This document shows positions 18,178 through 27,854 of a stretch of DNA of 64,000 bases, one piece after another. A model generated the notes under the pieces. The model saw only the letters and a program-made list of their open reading frames with translations. It was not told where the DNA came from and ran no database searches. Each line of letters starts with the position of its first letter. Within the stretch, counting starts at the first letter, position 1. A program made the translations under genes and the position numbers. The stretch covers positions 1 to 64,000 of the forward strand of contig JACRLX010000022.1 of assembly GCA_016235165.1 (NCBI GenBank). Reading direction: 5' to 3'. Origin of the DNA: Rhodocyclales bacterium (GTDB lineage Bacteria > Pseudomonadota > Gammaproteobacteria > Burkholderiales > Rhodocyclaceae).

Positions 18178-18207
18178 GATTAATGTAGACACATTACTAC
18201 ATTAATC
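18178..18207. promoter_or_regulatory. Operator of the vapBC pair
   Basis: Perfect 11-bp inverted repeat GATTAATGTAG-N8-CTACATTAATC. A third half-site ACATTA falls inside the spacer, so the motif TAATGT occurs three times, allowing cooperative binding by toxin-antitoxin complexes. It is AT-rich against a GC-rich background and lies just upstream of the antitoxin start. Confidence 0.8.
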
Positions 18208-18236
18208 CCGTGTGGGCAAGCCGGTGGCGTGACGCG

Positions 18237-18930
18237 CTACTCGCCGAGATAGGCCGCCCGCACGCGCGGATCGGCCAGCAGATTCGTGGAGGTGTCGGCC
18301 ACCGTGATCGCGCCGCTTTCCATGACGTAGCCGCGCGCGCAGAGTTCCAGCGCCAGCTTCGCGTTCTGTTCCACCAGCAGCACCGTCATGCCTTCGGCGG
18401 CGACGGTGCGGATGACTTCGAAGACCTTTTCCACCATCAGCGGCGCGAGGCCCATCGAGGGCTCGTCGAGCAGCAGCAGTTTCGGCCGACCCATCAGGGC
18501 GCGGCCGATGGCCAGCATCTGCTGTTCGCCGCCGGAGAGCGTGCCGGCGACTTGCGCGCTGCGTTCCCTGAGCCGCGGCAGCAGGCCGTGGATGCGCTTC
18601 AGGTCGGCGGCGATGCCGGCCTTGTCGCTGCGATGGTAGGCGCCCATGGCGAGGTTCTCGGCCACCGTCAGGCGGGCAAAGATGCCGCGCCCCTCGGGTA
18701 CCAGCGCGAGGCCCCTGGGTATCAGTTCGTGCGGCGGGGTGGCGTCGATGCGTTCCGCACCGTAGTGGACCTCGCCGCGCGAGGGCAGCAGGCGCGCCAG
18801 GGCCTTGAGCGTCGAGGTCTTGCCGGCGCCGTTGGCGCCGATCAGGCAGACCATCTCGCCTTCCTCGACGGCGAAGGAGACCCCCTTCACAGCGGCAATC
18901 CCGCCGTAATGGACTTCCAGGTTCAGGACC

Positions 18931-18950
<20 letters not shown>
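18237..18950 (-). CDS. livF: Branched-chain amino acid ABC transporter ATPase LivF
   Basis: One of the two ATPases of a Liv-type importer. The 237-residue product has Walker A GANGAGKTST near residue 44, the Q-loop region, signature LSGGEQQMLAIGRALMGRPK and Walker B LLLLDEPSMGLAPL. I chose TTG at 18950 as start because GAGG lies 6 bases upstream and the length fits; it overlaps the livG end by 20 bp. An in-frame upstream extension to 19019 is a shadow of livG. Confidence 0.93.
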
Positions 18951-19697
<747 letters not shown>

Positions 19698-19701
<4 letters not shown>

Positions 19702-20741
19702 TTGCGGTCCGCGTCGAGTTCGCGCCTGTGCCGCGTCTCCGGCCACAGCCCGGCCGGGCGGAAGCGCATGGTCAGCACCAGGGCGAAGCCGAAGATCAGC
19801 ATGCGCAGCACTTCGGGATCGACCAGCATCCTGCCGAACAGCGCCTTCTGCGCCGGTTCGACGGTATAGCGCAGCAGCTCGGGCATGAAGGACAGCAGCA
19901 GCGCGCCGGCGATCACGCCCCAGATGTTGCCCATGCCGCCCAGCACCACCATGGCCAGGATCATGATCGATTCGTTGAGGATGAAGCTCTCCGGGCTGAC
20001 GAAGCCCTGGATCGCGGCGAACATGCCGCCGGCAATTCCGCCGAAACTGGCGCCCATGGCGAAGGCCAGCAGCTTGATGTTGCGCGTGTCGATGCCGGCC
20101 GCCTTGGCCGCCACCTCGTCCTCGCGGATCGCCACCCAGGCGCGGCCGATGCGCGAATCCTGCAGGCGGCGGTTGATCACGATCACGGCGAGCAGCACGA
20201 TGAGCAGGAAGTAGTAGTACTTGATCGGCCCGCTCAGGGCGCCGGCGGTCGTCGCGAAGCTGAAGTCGCCGATGCGGAAGGGGTCGATCAGGTTGATGCC
20301 CTTCGGCCCGTTGGTGATGTTCAGCGGTGCCGAGAGGTTGTTCATGAAAATGCGCACGATCTCGCCGAAGCCGAGCGTGACGATGGCGAGGTAATCGCCG
20401 CGCAGGCGCAAAGTCGGCGCTCCCAGCACGGCGCCGGCCAGCCCCGCCACCAGCGCGCCGATCGGCAGGATCACCCAGAACGGCAGGTGCAGGCCAAAAT
20501 GCGGCGAGGCCAGCAGGGCATAGACGTAGGCGCCGACGGCGAAGAAGGCGACATAGCCGAGGTCGAGCAGGCCGGCGAAACCGACCACGATATTGAGCCC
20601 CAGAGAGAGCAGGATGAACAGCACGGCGAAATTGGTGATGCGCACCCAGGCCGTGCCGGCCATCGCCAGCACGAAGGGCAGGGCTATCAGGGCCACCGCC
20701 ACGGCGACCAGGCCCAGCTTGTGTTTTACGCTCCAGCCCAT
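19698..20741 (-). CDS. livM: Branched-chain amino acid ABC transporter permease LivM
   Basis: A 347-residue membrane protein with about nine hydrophobic segments. The family motif GLNIVVGFAGLLDLGYVAFF lies near residues 48-67, and the cytoplasmic coupling region is RIGRAWVAIREDEVAAKAAG near residue 200. It begins one base inside the livH stop codon and overlaps livG by 4 bp, giving a strictly coupled operon. Confidence 0.95.
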
Positions 20742-21733
20742 CAGGCCCTCTCCGAAACGCGCTCGCCGAGCAGGCCGGAGGGCCGCAGCACCAGCACCAG
20801 GATCAGCATCAGGAAGGCGAACACATCCTGGTAGTTGCTGCCGAACAGCACGAAGTGGGCGCCGTCGGCGCAGCGCTCGCCCATCCAGCCGCCTTCAGCG
20901 GCGCCGGGCCAGCGGCAGAGGTCGGTGTAGTCGCCGATGTAGCCGGTGCCCAACGCCTCGACCAGGCCCAGCAGCAGGCCGCCGACCATGGCGCCGGGGA
21001 TGTTGCCGATGCCGCCCAGCACGGCGGCGGAAAAGGCCTTGAGGCCGAGGACGAAGCCCATGGTGTAGTGGGCGATGCCATAGTAGCTGCCGTACATCAC
21101 CCCCGCCATGGCGCCCAGCGCGGCGCCGATGACGAAGGTGGCGGCGATCACGCGGTCGGCATTGACGCCCATCAGGGAGGCGACATGCACGTTCTCGGCG
21201 GTGGCGCGGATGGCGATACCGAAGCGGGTGCGATAGACGAGCCAGGACAGGCCGCCCATCATCAGCAACGAGATCGCGATGATGGCGATCTGCACGCCGC
21301 TGATCGCCGCGCCGCCGATGCCGTAGCTCGGGTTCTCGATCAGCTGCGGGAAAGCGATCGGGTTGCGGCCCCAGACCAGCAGCGCCAGGTGTTGCAGGAT
21401 GATCGACATGCCGATTGCGGTGATCAGCGGCGCCAGGCGCGGCGCGTGGCGCAGCGGGCGGTAGGCGATGCGCTCCAGGCCGTAGCCCAGGAGCATGCAG
21501 GCGGGCACGGCGGCGAGTACGCCGGCCAGCACGATGACCGCCGGTGGCAACGCGCTGCCGGCCAGCGCCGCGATCACCGCGAAGGCGACCATGGCGCCGA
21601 TCATCACCACTTCGCCGTGGGCGAAGTTGATCAACTGGATCACGCCGTAGACCATGGTGTAGCCCAGCGCCACCACGGCATACACGCTGCCGGTGGTGAG
21701 GCCGTTGATGATCTGCTGCAGCAGGATGTCCAT
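20741..21733 (-). CDS. livH: Branched-chain amino acid ABC transporter permease LivH
   Basis: Inner-membrane permease of 330 residues from ATG 21733 (in-frame codons further upstream look non-coding). The opening QQIINGLTTGSVYAVVALGY and VIQLINFAHGEVVMIGA are standard, and TRFGIAIRATAENVHVASL is the ATPase contact. An insertion of about 30 residues near the C-terminus (YTDLCRWPGAAEGGWMGERC) makes it longer than enterobacterial LivH. Confidence 0.95.
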   Translation of the reverse strand: MDILLQQIINGLTTGSVYAVVALGYTMVYGVIQLINFAHGEVVMIGAMVAFAVIAALAGSALPPAVIVLAGVLAAVPACMLLGYGLERIAYRPLRHAPRLAPLITAIGMSIILQHLALLVWGRNPIAFPQLIENPSYGIGGAAISGVQIAIIAISLLMMGGLSWLVYRTRFGIAIRATAENVHVASLMGVNADRVIAATFVIGAALGAMAGVMYGSYYGIAHYTMGFVLGLKAFSAAVLGGIGNIPGAMVGGLLLGLVEALGTGYIGDYTDLCRWPGAAEGGWMGERCADGAHFVLFGSNYQDVFAFLMLILVLVLRPSGLLGERVSERA

Positions 21734-21784
21734 GATCGGCGCGCGCAGTCCTCTGGATACCGTCCGCTCGTTCCTCGCGGACAT

Positions 21785-21819
21785 AAAAACGGGGAAGGCG
21801 CGTGAGCGGCTTCCCCGTT
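21785..21819 (-). terminator. Rho-independent terminator after livK
   Basis: On the minus strand the stem AACGGGGAAG/CTTCCCCGTT with a 12-nt loop is followed by TTTTT. It lies between the binding-protein gene and livH, so it would cut most livK transcripts and leave less read-through into livHMGF, a usual way to make more binding protein than permease. Confidence 0.8.
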
Positions 21820-21838
21820 GTGCTGCGTCGCTATCCGC

Positions 21839-23140
21839 TTACTTGGCGGGAGCGGGTGCGGAAGGTGCGGCAGGTGCGGCAGGTGCAGCGGGAGCCGCCG
21901 CTGGAGCGGCCGGAGCAGCCGCGGCGGCGGGAGCCGACAGCGCGGCATACTCGTCCAGGGTCAGCGACTTGCCACCCTTGATAATGGCCAGCGGCGTGAT
22001 CTTGCCATCCTTGAGCGTGAAAACGGTCATCTCGGCGTCCTTGCGGTCGCCCTTCTCGTCGAACTTGATGTTGCCGCTGGCACCGTTGTGGTCGCTGGCG
22101 GCGAGCGCGGCCAGGTACTTGGCGGGCTCGGCCGAGTCGGCCTTCTTCATCGCCGCGATCAGCAGGTTGGCGGCATCGTAGGTGAAGGGCGAGTAAAGGA
22201 TGGGGTCGACCTTGAACTTCGCCTTGTAGGCGTCGAGGAACTTCTTGCCCGCCGCCTGCACCGGGATGCCGGCCTGCGAGCAGATCAGGCCTTCGGCCGC
22301 CGCTCCGGCGAGCTCGGCCATCTTGTCGGTACAGGCGCCGTCGCCGAACGAAAATACTGATGTCATCTTGAGTTCGCGCGCCTGCTTGATCAGCGGGCCG
22401 GCCGTGGCGTCCATGCCGCCGTAGAACACGGCGTCGGGCTTCTTGCCCTTGACCTTGGTCAGCACGGCCTTCCAGTCGACCGTCTTGTCGGTGCCCTTCT
22501 CGCGCGGCAGCACCTTGATGCCGGCCGCCTTGAGGGTCTTCTCGACCTCGTTGGCAAGGCCTTCGCCGTAGGCGGTGGCATCATCGATCACGGCCACGGT
22601 CTTTGGCTTGTTGGAGGTGGCCAGGTAGTTGGCGACGGCAGGGCCCTGCTGGTCGTCGCGACCGACGACGCGGAACACGCCCTTGAAGCCCTGCTCGGTC
22701 AGCGCCGGGTTGGTTGCCGAGCCGGAGATCATCGGCAGATTGGCACCGTTGTAGATGGTCGAGGCGGGAATCGTGGTGCCGGAATTCAGGTGGCCGACGA
22801 TGCCGGCGACCTTGGCGTCGACCAGCTTTTGCGCCACGGTGTTGCCGACCTTCGGGTCGGCCTGGTCGTCCTCGGAAATCAGTTCGAACTTGACCTCGCG
22901 GCCGCCCAGCTTGGGCTTGGCGGCGTTGGCTTCGTCGACCGCCAGGCGCGCGCCGTTTTCGTTGTCCTTGCCCAGGTGGGCGATGCCGCCGGTGAGCGGG
23001 GCGACGCTGCCGATCTTGACCACCAGCGGGGGCGGCGGGGCCTGGACAGGAGGCGGGGGCGGCGGCTCTTCCTTGCCGCAGCCCATCATGGCAACGGCGG
23101 CGATTACGGACAGCGAGAGGGCTTTCATGGGCACGTTCAT
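21839..23140 (-). CDS. livK: Branched-chain amino acid-type substrate-binding lipoprotein LivK
   Basis: The periplasmic receptor of the adjacent importer. The 433-residue protein has a lipoprotein signal ending AVAMMGCGKE (lipid-modified Cys21), then a proline run and the type 1 periplasmic-binding fold beginning VVKIGSVAPLTGGIAHLGKD. Residues after about 395 form an Ala-Pro-rich tail ending PAPAK. True ligand (leucine, other amino acid, amide or urea) cannot be told from sequence. Confidence 0.92.
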   Translation of the reverse strand: MNVPMKALSLSVIAAVAMMGCGKEEPPPPPPVQAPPPPLVVKIGSVAPLTGGIAHLGKDNENGARLAVDEANAAKPKLGGREVKFELISEDDQADPKVGNTVAQKLVDAKVAGIVGHLNSGTTIPASTIYNGANLPMISGSATNPALTEQGFKGVFRVVGRDDQQGPAVANYLATSNKPKTVAVIDDATAYGEGLANEVEKTLKAAGIKVLPREKGTDKTVDWKAVLTKVKGKKPDAVFYGGMDATAGPLIKQARELKMTSVFSFGDGACTDKMAELAGAAAEGLICSQAGIPVQAAGKKFLDAYKAKFKVDPILYSPFTYDAANLLIAAMKKADSAEPAKYLAALAASDHNGASGNIKFDEKGDRKDAEMTVFTLKDGKITPLAIIKGGKSLTLDEYAALSAPAAAAAPAAPAAAPAAPAAPAAPSAPAPAK

Positions 23141-23225
23141 GGGTGGGCTCCGGTATGTTCGGGGGATGCGAAGCGCGAATGATAAATCAGGCAGCGTGAA
23201 TGCGCGCCATCCGCCGCCATGAAAG

Positions 23226-23259
23226 AAAAGGCCGTTCCCGCCATGGGCGGAAACGGCCT
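23226..23259 (-). terminator. Terminator of the 23.3-kb cytochrome c gene
   Basis: A 14-bp stem with one mismatch (AGGCCGTTCCCGCC and GGCGGAAACGGCCT) around an ATG loop at 23229-23259; on the minus strand it is followed by TTTTCTTTC. It lies about 20 bp past the cytochrome stop codon. Confidence 0.8.
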
Positions 23260-23278
23260 GTCGGAGCAGGAATGCGGC

Positions 23279-23587
23279 TTACTTGGCGCCGCCGAGCACC
23301 CATTTGACGAGGGTCTTCAGATCCTCGTCCTTGAGCTTGTCGTTCGGCGGCATCGGGATCTGGCCCCAGTTGCCCTTGCCGCCCTTCTTGACCTTGTCCA
23401 CCAGCATGGCTTCATCGCTGGCCTTGTACTTCTTGGCGACGTCCTGGTAGGCCGGGCCGACCAGTTTCTTGTCCACGGCGTGGCAGGCCATGCAGCCGCT
23501 CTTGGTGGCGAGATCCTTGTTGGCGAAGGCCGGCGCCGAGGCAACCAGGCCGGTGGCGATCAAGGCGGAGAGCAGAACCGATTTCAT
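23279..23587 (-). CDS. Periplasmic monoheme cytochrome c (c551/c552 type)
   Basis: A 102-residue protein with a signal peptide ending APAFA (about residue 22), one heme motif CMACH at about residue 32, and the methionine ligand in WGQIPMPPNDKLKDEDL. Size and order of motifs fit class I cytochrome c551/c552, a soluble electron carrier between the bc1 complex and terminal oxidases or denitrification enzymes. It is single-cistron, flanked by its own terminator. Confidence 0.92.
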   Translation of the reverse strand: MKSVLLSALIATGLVASAPAFANKDLATKSGCMACHAVDKKLVGPAYQDVAKKYKASDEAMLVDKVKKGGKGNWGQIPMPPNDKLKDEDLKTLVKWVLGGAK

Positions 23588-23677
23588 GTGAATTCCTTTG
23601 TATGGGTAGATGAGAGGTGTCCCGGGCACGGGCCGGCGAAAGCTACCGGATCTCGCCGGGCCGAAAAATGCTTCAGA

Positions 23678-25660
23678 TCAATTCAGGAGATCCTCAATGT
23701 TCGCCGTCGGGGCAGAGCAAGTAACGCCGCGACAGACCCAGGCGTTGACAGTGTCGCTTTCCGGCTTGGCCAGTGGCGGGGGCAGACCGGCCGTTCCATT
23801 GGGCAGGGCCAGTACTACGCGGCGCGGGCTGGCGCCGAGCCTGGCGACCCAGTTCGCCAGGGGGACGGCCGGGCCACGCAGGATCACGATATCCGGCGCG
23901 ATCATGGCCTCCCCGGCGGCACGCAGCAAGGAGGCGAAGCCGCCGGGCGCCTGGCGGATCTGCGGCCAGAACAGCTGTATCGTGCGTTCGGCCGCTGCCA
24001 GGTAGCGCGTTTCCCCCAGCAGGTGCCCGAGGCGTTGCAGGGCGAAGGCGGCGATGCCGTTGCCGGAGGGCGTGGCATTGTCGTGGCCGCTCTTGGGACG
24101 ATGCATCAGGGCTTCGTGGTCGTGGGCGGTGAAAAAGAAGCCGCCGGCATCCCTGTCCTCGAAGCGCTCCAGCAGGCTGTCGGCCAGTGCGACGGCAAAT
24201 TCGAGGTCTTCGTTGTGGTATTCGGCCTGCAGCATTTCCAGCAGCGCGGCAAGCAGGAAGGCATGATCGTCGAGGTAGGCGTCGAGATGGGCCCGCCCGC
24301 CGCGCGCGGTGGCCAGCAGGCGGCCGTCGCACCACAGCGTCGAGCGCAGGAACTCCAGAGCCCGACGTGCCGAAAGCAGCCAGTCCGGGCGGCCGAAGAC
24401 ACGGCCGGCGTGGGCCATGCCTTCGATCATCAGCGCGTTCCAGCTGGTCAGGATCTTGTCGTCGCAGCCGGGGCGCACGCGCCGTTCGCGCGCGGCGAAC
24501 AGCTTTTGCCGGGCGCCGGCGAGCAGGGCCTCTTCGTCCGCTGTGATGGCGGCCGCAACACGTGGATGCCAGTGGCGATTTTCGAAATTCGGCGGGCCGT
24601 CGAAGCCCCAGCGCCGTGCCGCCAGAGCCGACTCCTGGGGCGTCAGCAGGCGCGCGACTTCCTCGCGATCCCAGACGTAGTACTTGCCTTCCTCGCCTTC
24701 CGAGTCGGCATCCAGCGCCGAGAAGTATCCGCCCTCCGGCGCCTGCATTTCACGGCAAACCCAGGCCGCGGTTTCCTCGACGATGCGGGCGAAAGCCGGC
24801 TCGCCGCTCAGTGCCCAGGCATCGGCGCAGAGCGCCAGCAGCGGGCCGTTGTCGCAGAGCATTTTTTCGAAATGCGGGATCTCCCAGCGCTCATCCACGC
24901 TGTAACGGGCAAAGCCGCCGCCGATCTGGTCGTGGATGCCGCCTTCGCCCATGCGGCGCAGCGTGGTCAGGGCCATTTCCCGCGCCGGCGCGCTGTCGCG
25001 GCCGAGCAGGAAGGCGAGATCGGTCGGGTGGGGGAATTTCGGCGCGCCGCCGAAGCCGCCGTATCTGGTATCGAAGGCGCGCGTCAGCAGGGCTTCGGCT
25101 GCGTCCAGCGGCGCGTGATCCAGGATCGCCCGGTCGCCGGGCGCTCTCGGCACGGTGTCCAGCATCGCCGCGCGCAGCTCGCCGGCCTGGGCGGCGATAT
25201 CCTCGCCGCGCTCGCGGTAGGCCGCAGCCACCTGTTGGCAGACATCGGCGAAGCCGGGCAGTCCGTAACGCGGCGCCTTCGGAAAATAGGTACCGCCGAA
25301 AAAGGGCGTGCCATCCGGGGCAAGGAATAGGGTCAGCGGCCAGCCGCCATTGCGCCGGGTCAGCAGGTAATGCGCGGTCTGGTAGATCTGGTCGAGGTCG
25401 GGACGCTCCTCGCGATCGACCTTGATGTTGACGAACAGGCGATTCATCACCGCCGCCACGTCTTTGTCCTCGAAGGATTCGTGGGCCATGACATGGCACC
25501 AGTGGCAGGCCGAATAGCCGATGGAAAGCAGGATCGGGCGGTTCTCGCGGCGCGCAAGAGTCAGTGCTTGCTCATCCCAGGGCTGCCAGTGCACGGGGTT
25601 TGCGGCGTGTTGCAGCAGATAAGGCGAAGTTTCGGCGGCAAGCCGGTTACGGGCAGTCAT
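23678..25660 (-). CDS. Thioredoxin-domain protein of the YyaL/DUF255 family
   Basis: A protein of 660 residues. The N-terminal thioredoxin-like domain (DUF255) begins [19 protein letters not shown] and has the conserved [16 protein letters not shown] motif near residue 50. The rest is an alpha/alpha barrel typical of glycosidase-like or N-acylglucosamine epimerase folds (for example [19 protein letters not shown]). The family, which includes animal SPATA20, has no established bacterial function. No partner genes are obvious nearby. Confidence 0.9.
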   Translation of the reverse strand: MTARNRLAAETSPYLLQHAANPVHWQPWDEQALTLARRENRPILLSIGYSACHWCHVMAHESFEDKDVAAVMNRLFVNIKVDREERPDLDQIYQTAHYLLTRRNGGWPLTLFLAPDGTPFFGGTYFPKAPRYGLPGFADVCQQVAAAYRERGEDIAAQAGELRAAMLDTVPRAPGDRAILDHAPLDAAEALLTRAFDTRYGGFGGAPKFPHPTDLAFLLGRDSAPAREMALTTLRRMGEGGIHDQIGGGFARYSVDERWEIPHFEKMLCDNGPLLALCADAWALSGEPAFARIVEETAAWVCREMQAPEGGYFSALDADSEGEEGKYYVWDREEVARLLTPQESALAARRWGFDGPPNFENRHWHPRVAAAITADEEALLAGARQKLFAARERRVRPGCDDKILTSWNALMIEGMAHAGRVFGRPDWLLSARRALEFLRSTLWCDGRLLATARGGRAHLDAYLDDHAFLLAALLEMLQAEYHNEDLEFAVALADSLLERFEDRDAGGFFFTAHDHEALMHRPKSGHDNATPSGNGIAAFALQRLGHLLGETRYLAAAERTIQLFWPQIRQAPGGFASLLRAAGEAMIAPDIVILRGPAVPLANWVARLGASPRRVVLALPNGTAGLPPPLAKPESDTVNAWVCRGVTCSAPTANIEDLLN

Positions 25661-25768
25661 GGAGTGGCATCGAGGGGTAAAACCGGACTATAGCCGATAA
25701 AAACACTCGGGTATATGCGTCATGACCGGGCGCCTGTCGCGTCTGCCAGCGGGGAGCCGGGATCCGGC

Positions 25769-26182
25769 TCAGATGCCCATCTTTTCGAAGACGGTGTCGA
25801 GCTTTTCCTGCAGGGTTGCGGCGTTGAAGGGTTTGACGATGCAGCTGGTGACGCCGGCGCGCATCGCGGCGTTGAGCTTTTCCTGCTTGGCTTCGTTGGT
25901 GATCATGATGAAGGGCAGGGTCTGCAAGGCCGTATCGGCGCGGACATTGCGCAGCAGGGTGAGGCCGTCCATGTTGGGCATGGTCCAGTCCGAGACCACG
26001 AACTCGAAGCCGCCTTCGCGCAGCTTGCTGAGGGCCACGGCGCCGTCTTCGGCTTCCTCGACATTGGTGAAGCCCAGTTCCTTGAGCAGGTTGCGCACGA
26101 TGCGGCGCATGGTCGAGAAATCATCGACGACGAGGAACTTGAGGGCGGTGCGGTCGGGCAGGGTCTCGGTGCTCAGGGCCAT
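25769..26182 (-). CDS. cheY: Chemotaxis response regulator CheY
   Basis: A stand-alone receiver domain of about 137 residues. The acidic pocket DD in [20 protein letters not shown], the phosphorylated aspartate in [13 protein letters not shown], Thr in IMITNEA and Lys in CIVKPFNA are all present and match CheY, which signals to the flagellar switch. ATG at 26182 is preferred; a GTG at 26191 is in frame. No other che or flagellar gene is in the window. Confidence 0.92.
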   Translation of the reverse strand: MALSTETLPDRTALKFLVVDDFSTMRRIVRNLLKELGFTNVEEAEDGAVALSKLREGGFEFVVSDWTMPNMDGLTLLRNVRADTALQTLPFIMITNEAKQEKLNAAMRAGVTSCIVKPFNAATLQEKLDTVFEKMGI

Positions 26183-26241
26183 GGCCGCCACTATGCCTGA
26201 GCCCTCCGACGCCCAAAACCGGGAATACCGGGCGGAACCGC

Positions 26242-26679
26242 CTAGCTATCCCGGAAAAGGGCCTGCCACCAGCGGCGGCGGCCGGCGGGTGCCGGATTTT
26301 CCACGCCCAGGCCCACCGGCGCCAGCCGGCTCATGACCCAGCCCGGCCCGGGAGGATTTTTCGACGAGCCGCAGGAGGAACCGAGATTGTTCGGATCGTA
26401 AATCTTGATCAGGCTGGGATTTGCCAGGTCATCCGTATAGACGATGCCGCAATAGGATTCGCGATGCTCCTCCCGCAGCAGGGCGTCGATGCGCTGGATG
26501 AATGCCGCCACCGTGGCGGCGTCCGCCGGTGCGGATGTCGCGGCGGCCGGGGCGTCGACCCCGAGCGCCAGCAGGTACCAGCCGGCGGCCGGGTCGATGC
26601 GCCGCCACAGCGCCGCCAGCTGGTCCCAGCCCAGCACCGACCAGAGCCGGCCGGTGTAAAGGCGGCGGAATTCGCTCAC
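26242..26679 (-). CDS. Conserved hypothetical protein following the triple rhodanese
   Basis: A 145-residue soluble protein I do not recognise. It starts 6 bp after the rhodanese stop, so it is likely the last gene of the sulfur module. Features seen: an N-terminal Trp-rich helix ([19 protein letters not shown]), a central acidic part ([20 protein letters not shown]), a [19 protein letters not shown] segment with one cysteine, and an Arg/Trp-rich end. The central part hints at a small ligand-binding or adaptor fold. No signal peptide is evident. Confidence 0.7.
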   Translation of the reverse strand: MSEFRRLYTGRLWSVLGWDQLAALWRRIDPAAGWYLLALGVDAPAAATSAPADAATVAAFIQRIDALLREEHRESYCGIVYTDDLANPSLIKIYDPNNLGSSCGSSKNPPGPGWVMSRLAPVGLGVENPAPAGRRRWWQALFRDS

Positions 26680-26685
26680 GCCGGC

Positions 26686-27843
26686 CTACTTCTTGGCCAC
26701 CATGGTGTAGCTGCCGTCGGCGTTGAACTTGGTGTCGGCGTCGATGAACCACGCCAGTACCTTGCCGCCCAGCAGCTTCACCGTGTCGTAGGCTTCTCCG
26801 GCGCGGGCGCCGGTGCCGCAGAGGAAGACCACCGGCTTGTCGGTGGGCAAAGTGCCGACCTTCTTTTCGAGCTCGTTCATCGGGATGTTGACTGAGCCCT
26901 TGATCATGCCGGCGGACACTTCCTTCGGGTCGCGCACATCGACCAGCATGATCGAGCCGGGACTGGCCTGCCACAGTGCCTGGAAGGACTCGACCGTGAC
27001 CGAGCCCTTTTCCTTGCCGGGTACCAGTACAAGAGTCGGCGCCGGCGACACGGCGGCGGCAGCCGTCGCCGCGGCGGCGGCGGGGGTGCCATGCAGCTTT
27101 TCCCACTCCGGATAGCCGGGCGGGTAGGTCAGGACGTTGGTATAACCGAGCTTCCTCGCCTTTTCCGCCGACTTGTCGGAGAGCACGCATTCGAGGCCGC
27201 CGCAGTAGTAGATCAGCGGCGTCGCCTTGTCCGCGGGCAGCTTGTCGACGTGCTTGTCGAACTCGGTGTCGGAAATGTTGATCGCGTTCGGGATCATGCC
27301 CTTGTCGGCGACGCGCTTGGGTCGCGCATCGATCAGCACATGGGGGGTCTTGTCCTCGGCCAGTTTCTTGAGGTAAGCGGCCGATACCGACACCGGGCCG
27401 CCCTTGGCTTTCCAGTCCGGCGAGCCGGCCGGGTAGACCTTGATGTTGGTATAGCCCAGCTTTTCCGCCTTGAAGGCCGAGTTGTGGCTCAGCATGCACT
27501 CCAGGCCACCGCAGTAGAACAGCAGCAGCGTGGCCTTGTCGGCCGGCAGTTTGTCGACCAGCTTGTCGAACTGGCTGTCGGGGATGTTGATCGCGCCCGG
27601 AATGTGACCCGGATCGTACTGGCGCGCCGCGGGGCGCGAGTCGATGATCATCACGCCCTTCTTCGGCGGGATGCCGACGTTCTGCCTGACGAAGTCGTAG
27701 TCGACCAGCGCCTTGTTGTACCAGCCGTCCCTGGGCTGGATGCTTGCCGCGTCGGCGGCGAAAGTCGGGATCGGATAGACCAGCGGCGCCGTGCCCAGGG
27801 CAGCGATCACTGCGATCAGCAGCTTGAGTTTTCTCGCTCTCAT
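26686..27843 (-). CDS. Exported protein with three rhodanese domains
   Basis: The 385-residue protein has a signal peptide (cleavage near TFAADA, residue 31) and three rhodanese modules at about residues 40-145, 150-250 and 280-383. Active-site cysteines are C111 and C214, both in CGGLEC loops, and C342 in CGTGARAG. An Ala-rich linker separates the second and third. Rhodaneses carry sulfane sulfur, so a periplasmic sulfur-transfer role beside YeeE/YedE transporters is likely. The first two modules look like an internal duplication. Frames extending further upstream are shadows. Confidence 0.92.
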   Translation of the reverse strand: MRARKLKLLIAVIAALGTAPLVYPIPTFAADAASIQPRDGWYNKALVDYDFVRQNVGIPPKKGVMIIDSRPAARQYDPGHIPGAINIPDSQFDKLVDKLPADKATLLLFYCGGLECMLSHNSAFKAEKLGYTNIKVYPAGSPDWKAKGGPVSVSAAYLKKLAEDKTPHVLIDARPKRVADKGMIPNAINISDTEFDKHVDKLPADKATPLIYYCGGLECVLSDKSAEKARKLGYTNVLTYPPGYPEWEKLHGTPAAAAATAAAAVSPAPTLVLVPGKEKGSVTVESFQALWQASPGSIMLVDVRDPKEVSAGMIKGSVNIPMNELEKKVGTLPTDKPVVFLCGTGARAGEAYDTVKLLGGKVLAWFIDADTKFNADGSYTMVAKK

Positions 27844-27854
27844 GATGATCTCCT

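Noticed and set aside
21839-21935. Tandem repeat in the livK 3' end as a mobile or regulatory repeat
   Set aside because: It is coding: the repeated GC-rich units encode the Ala-Pro tail in frame.
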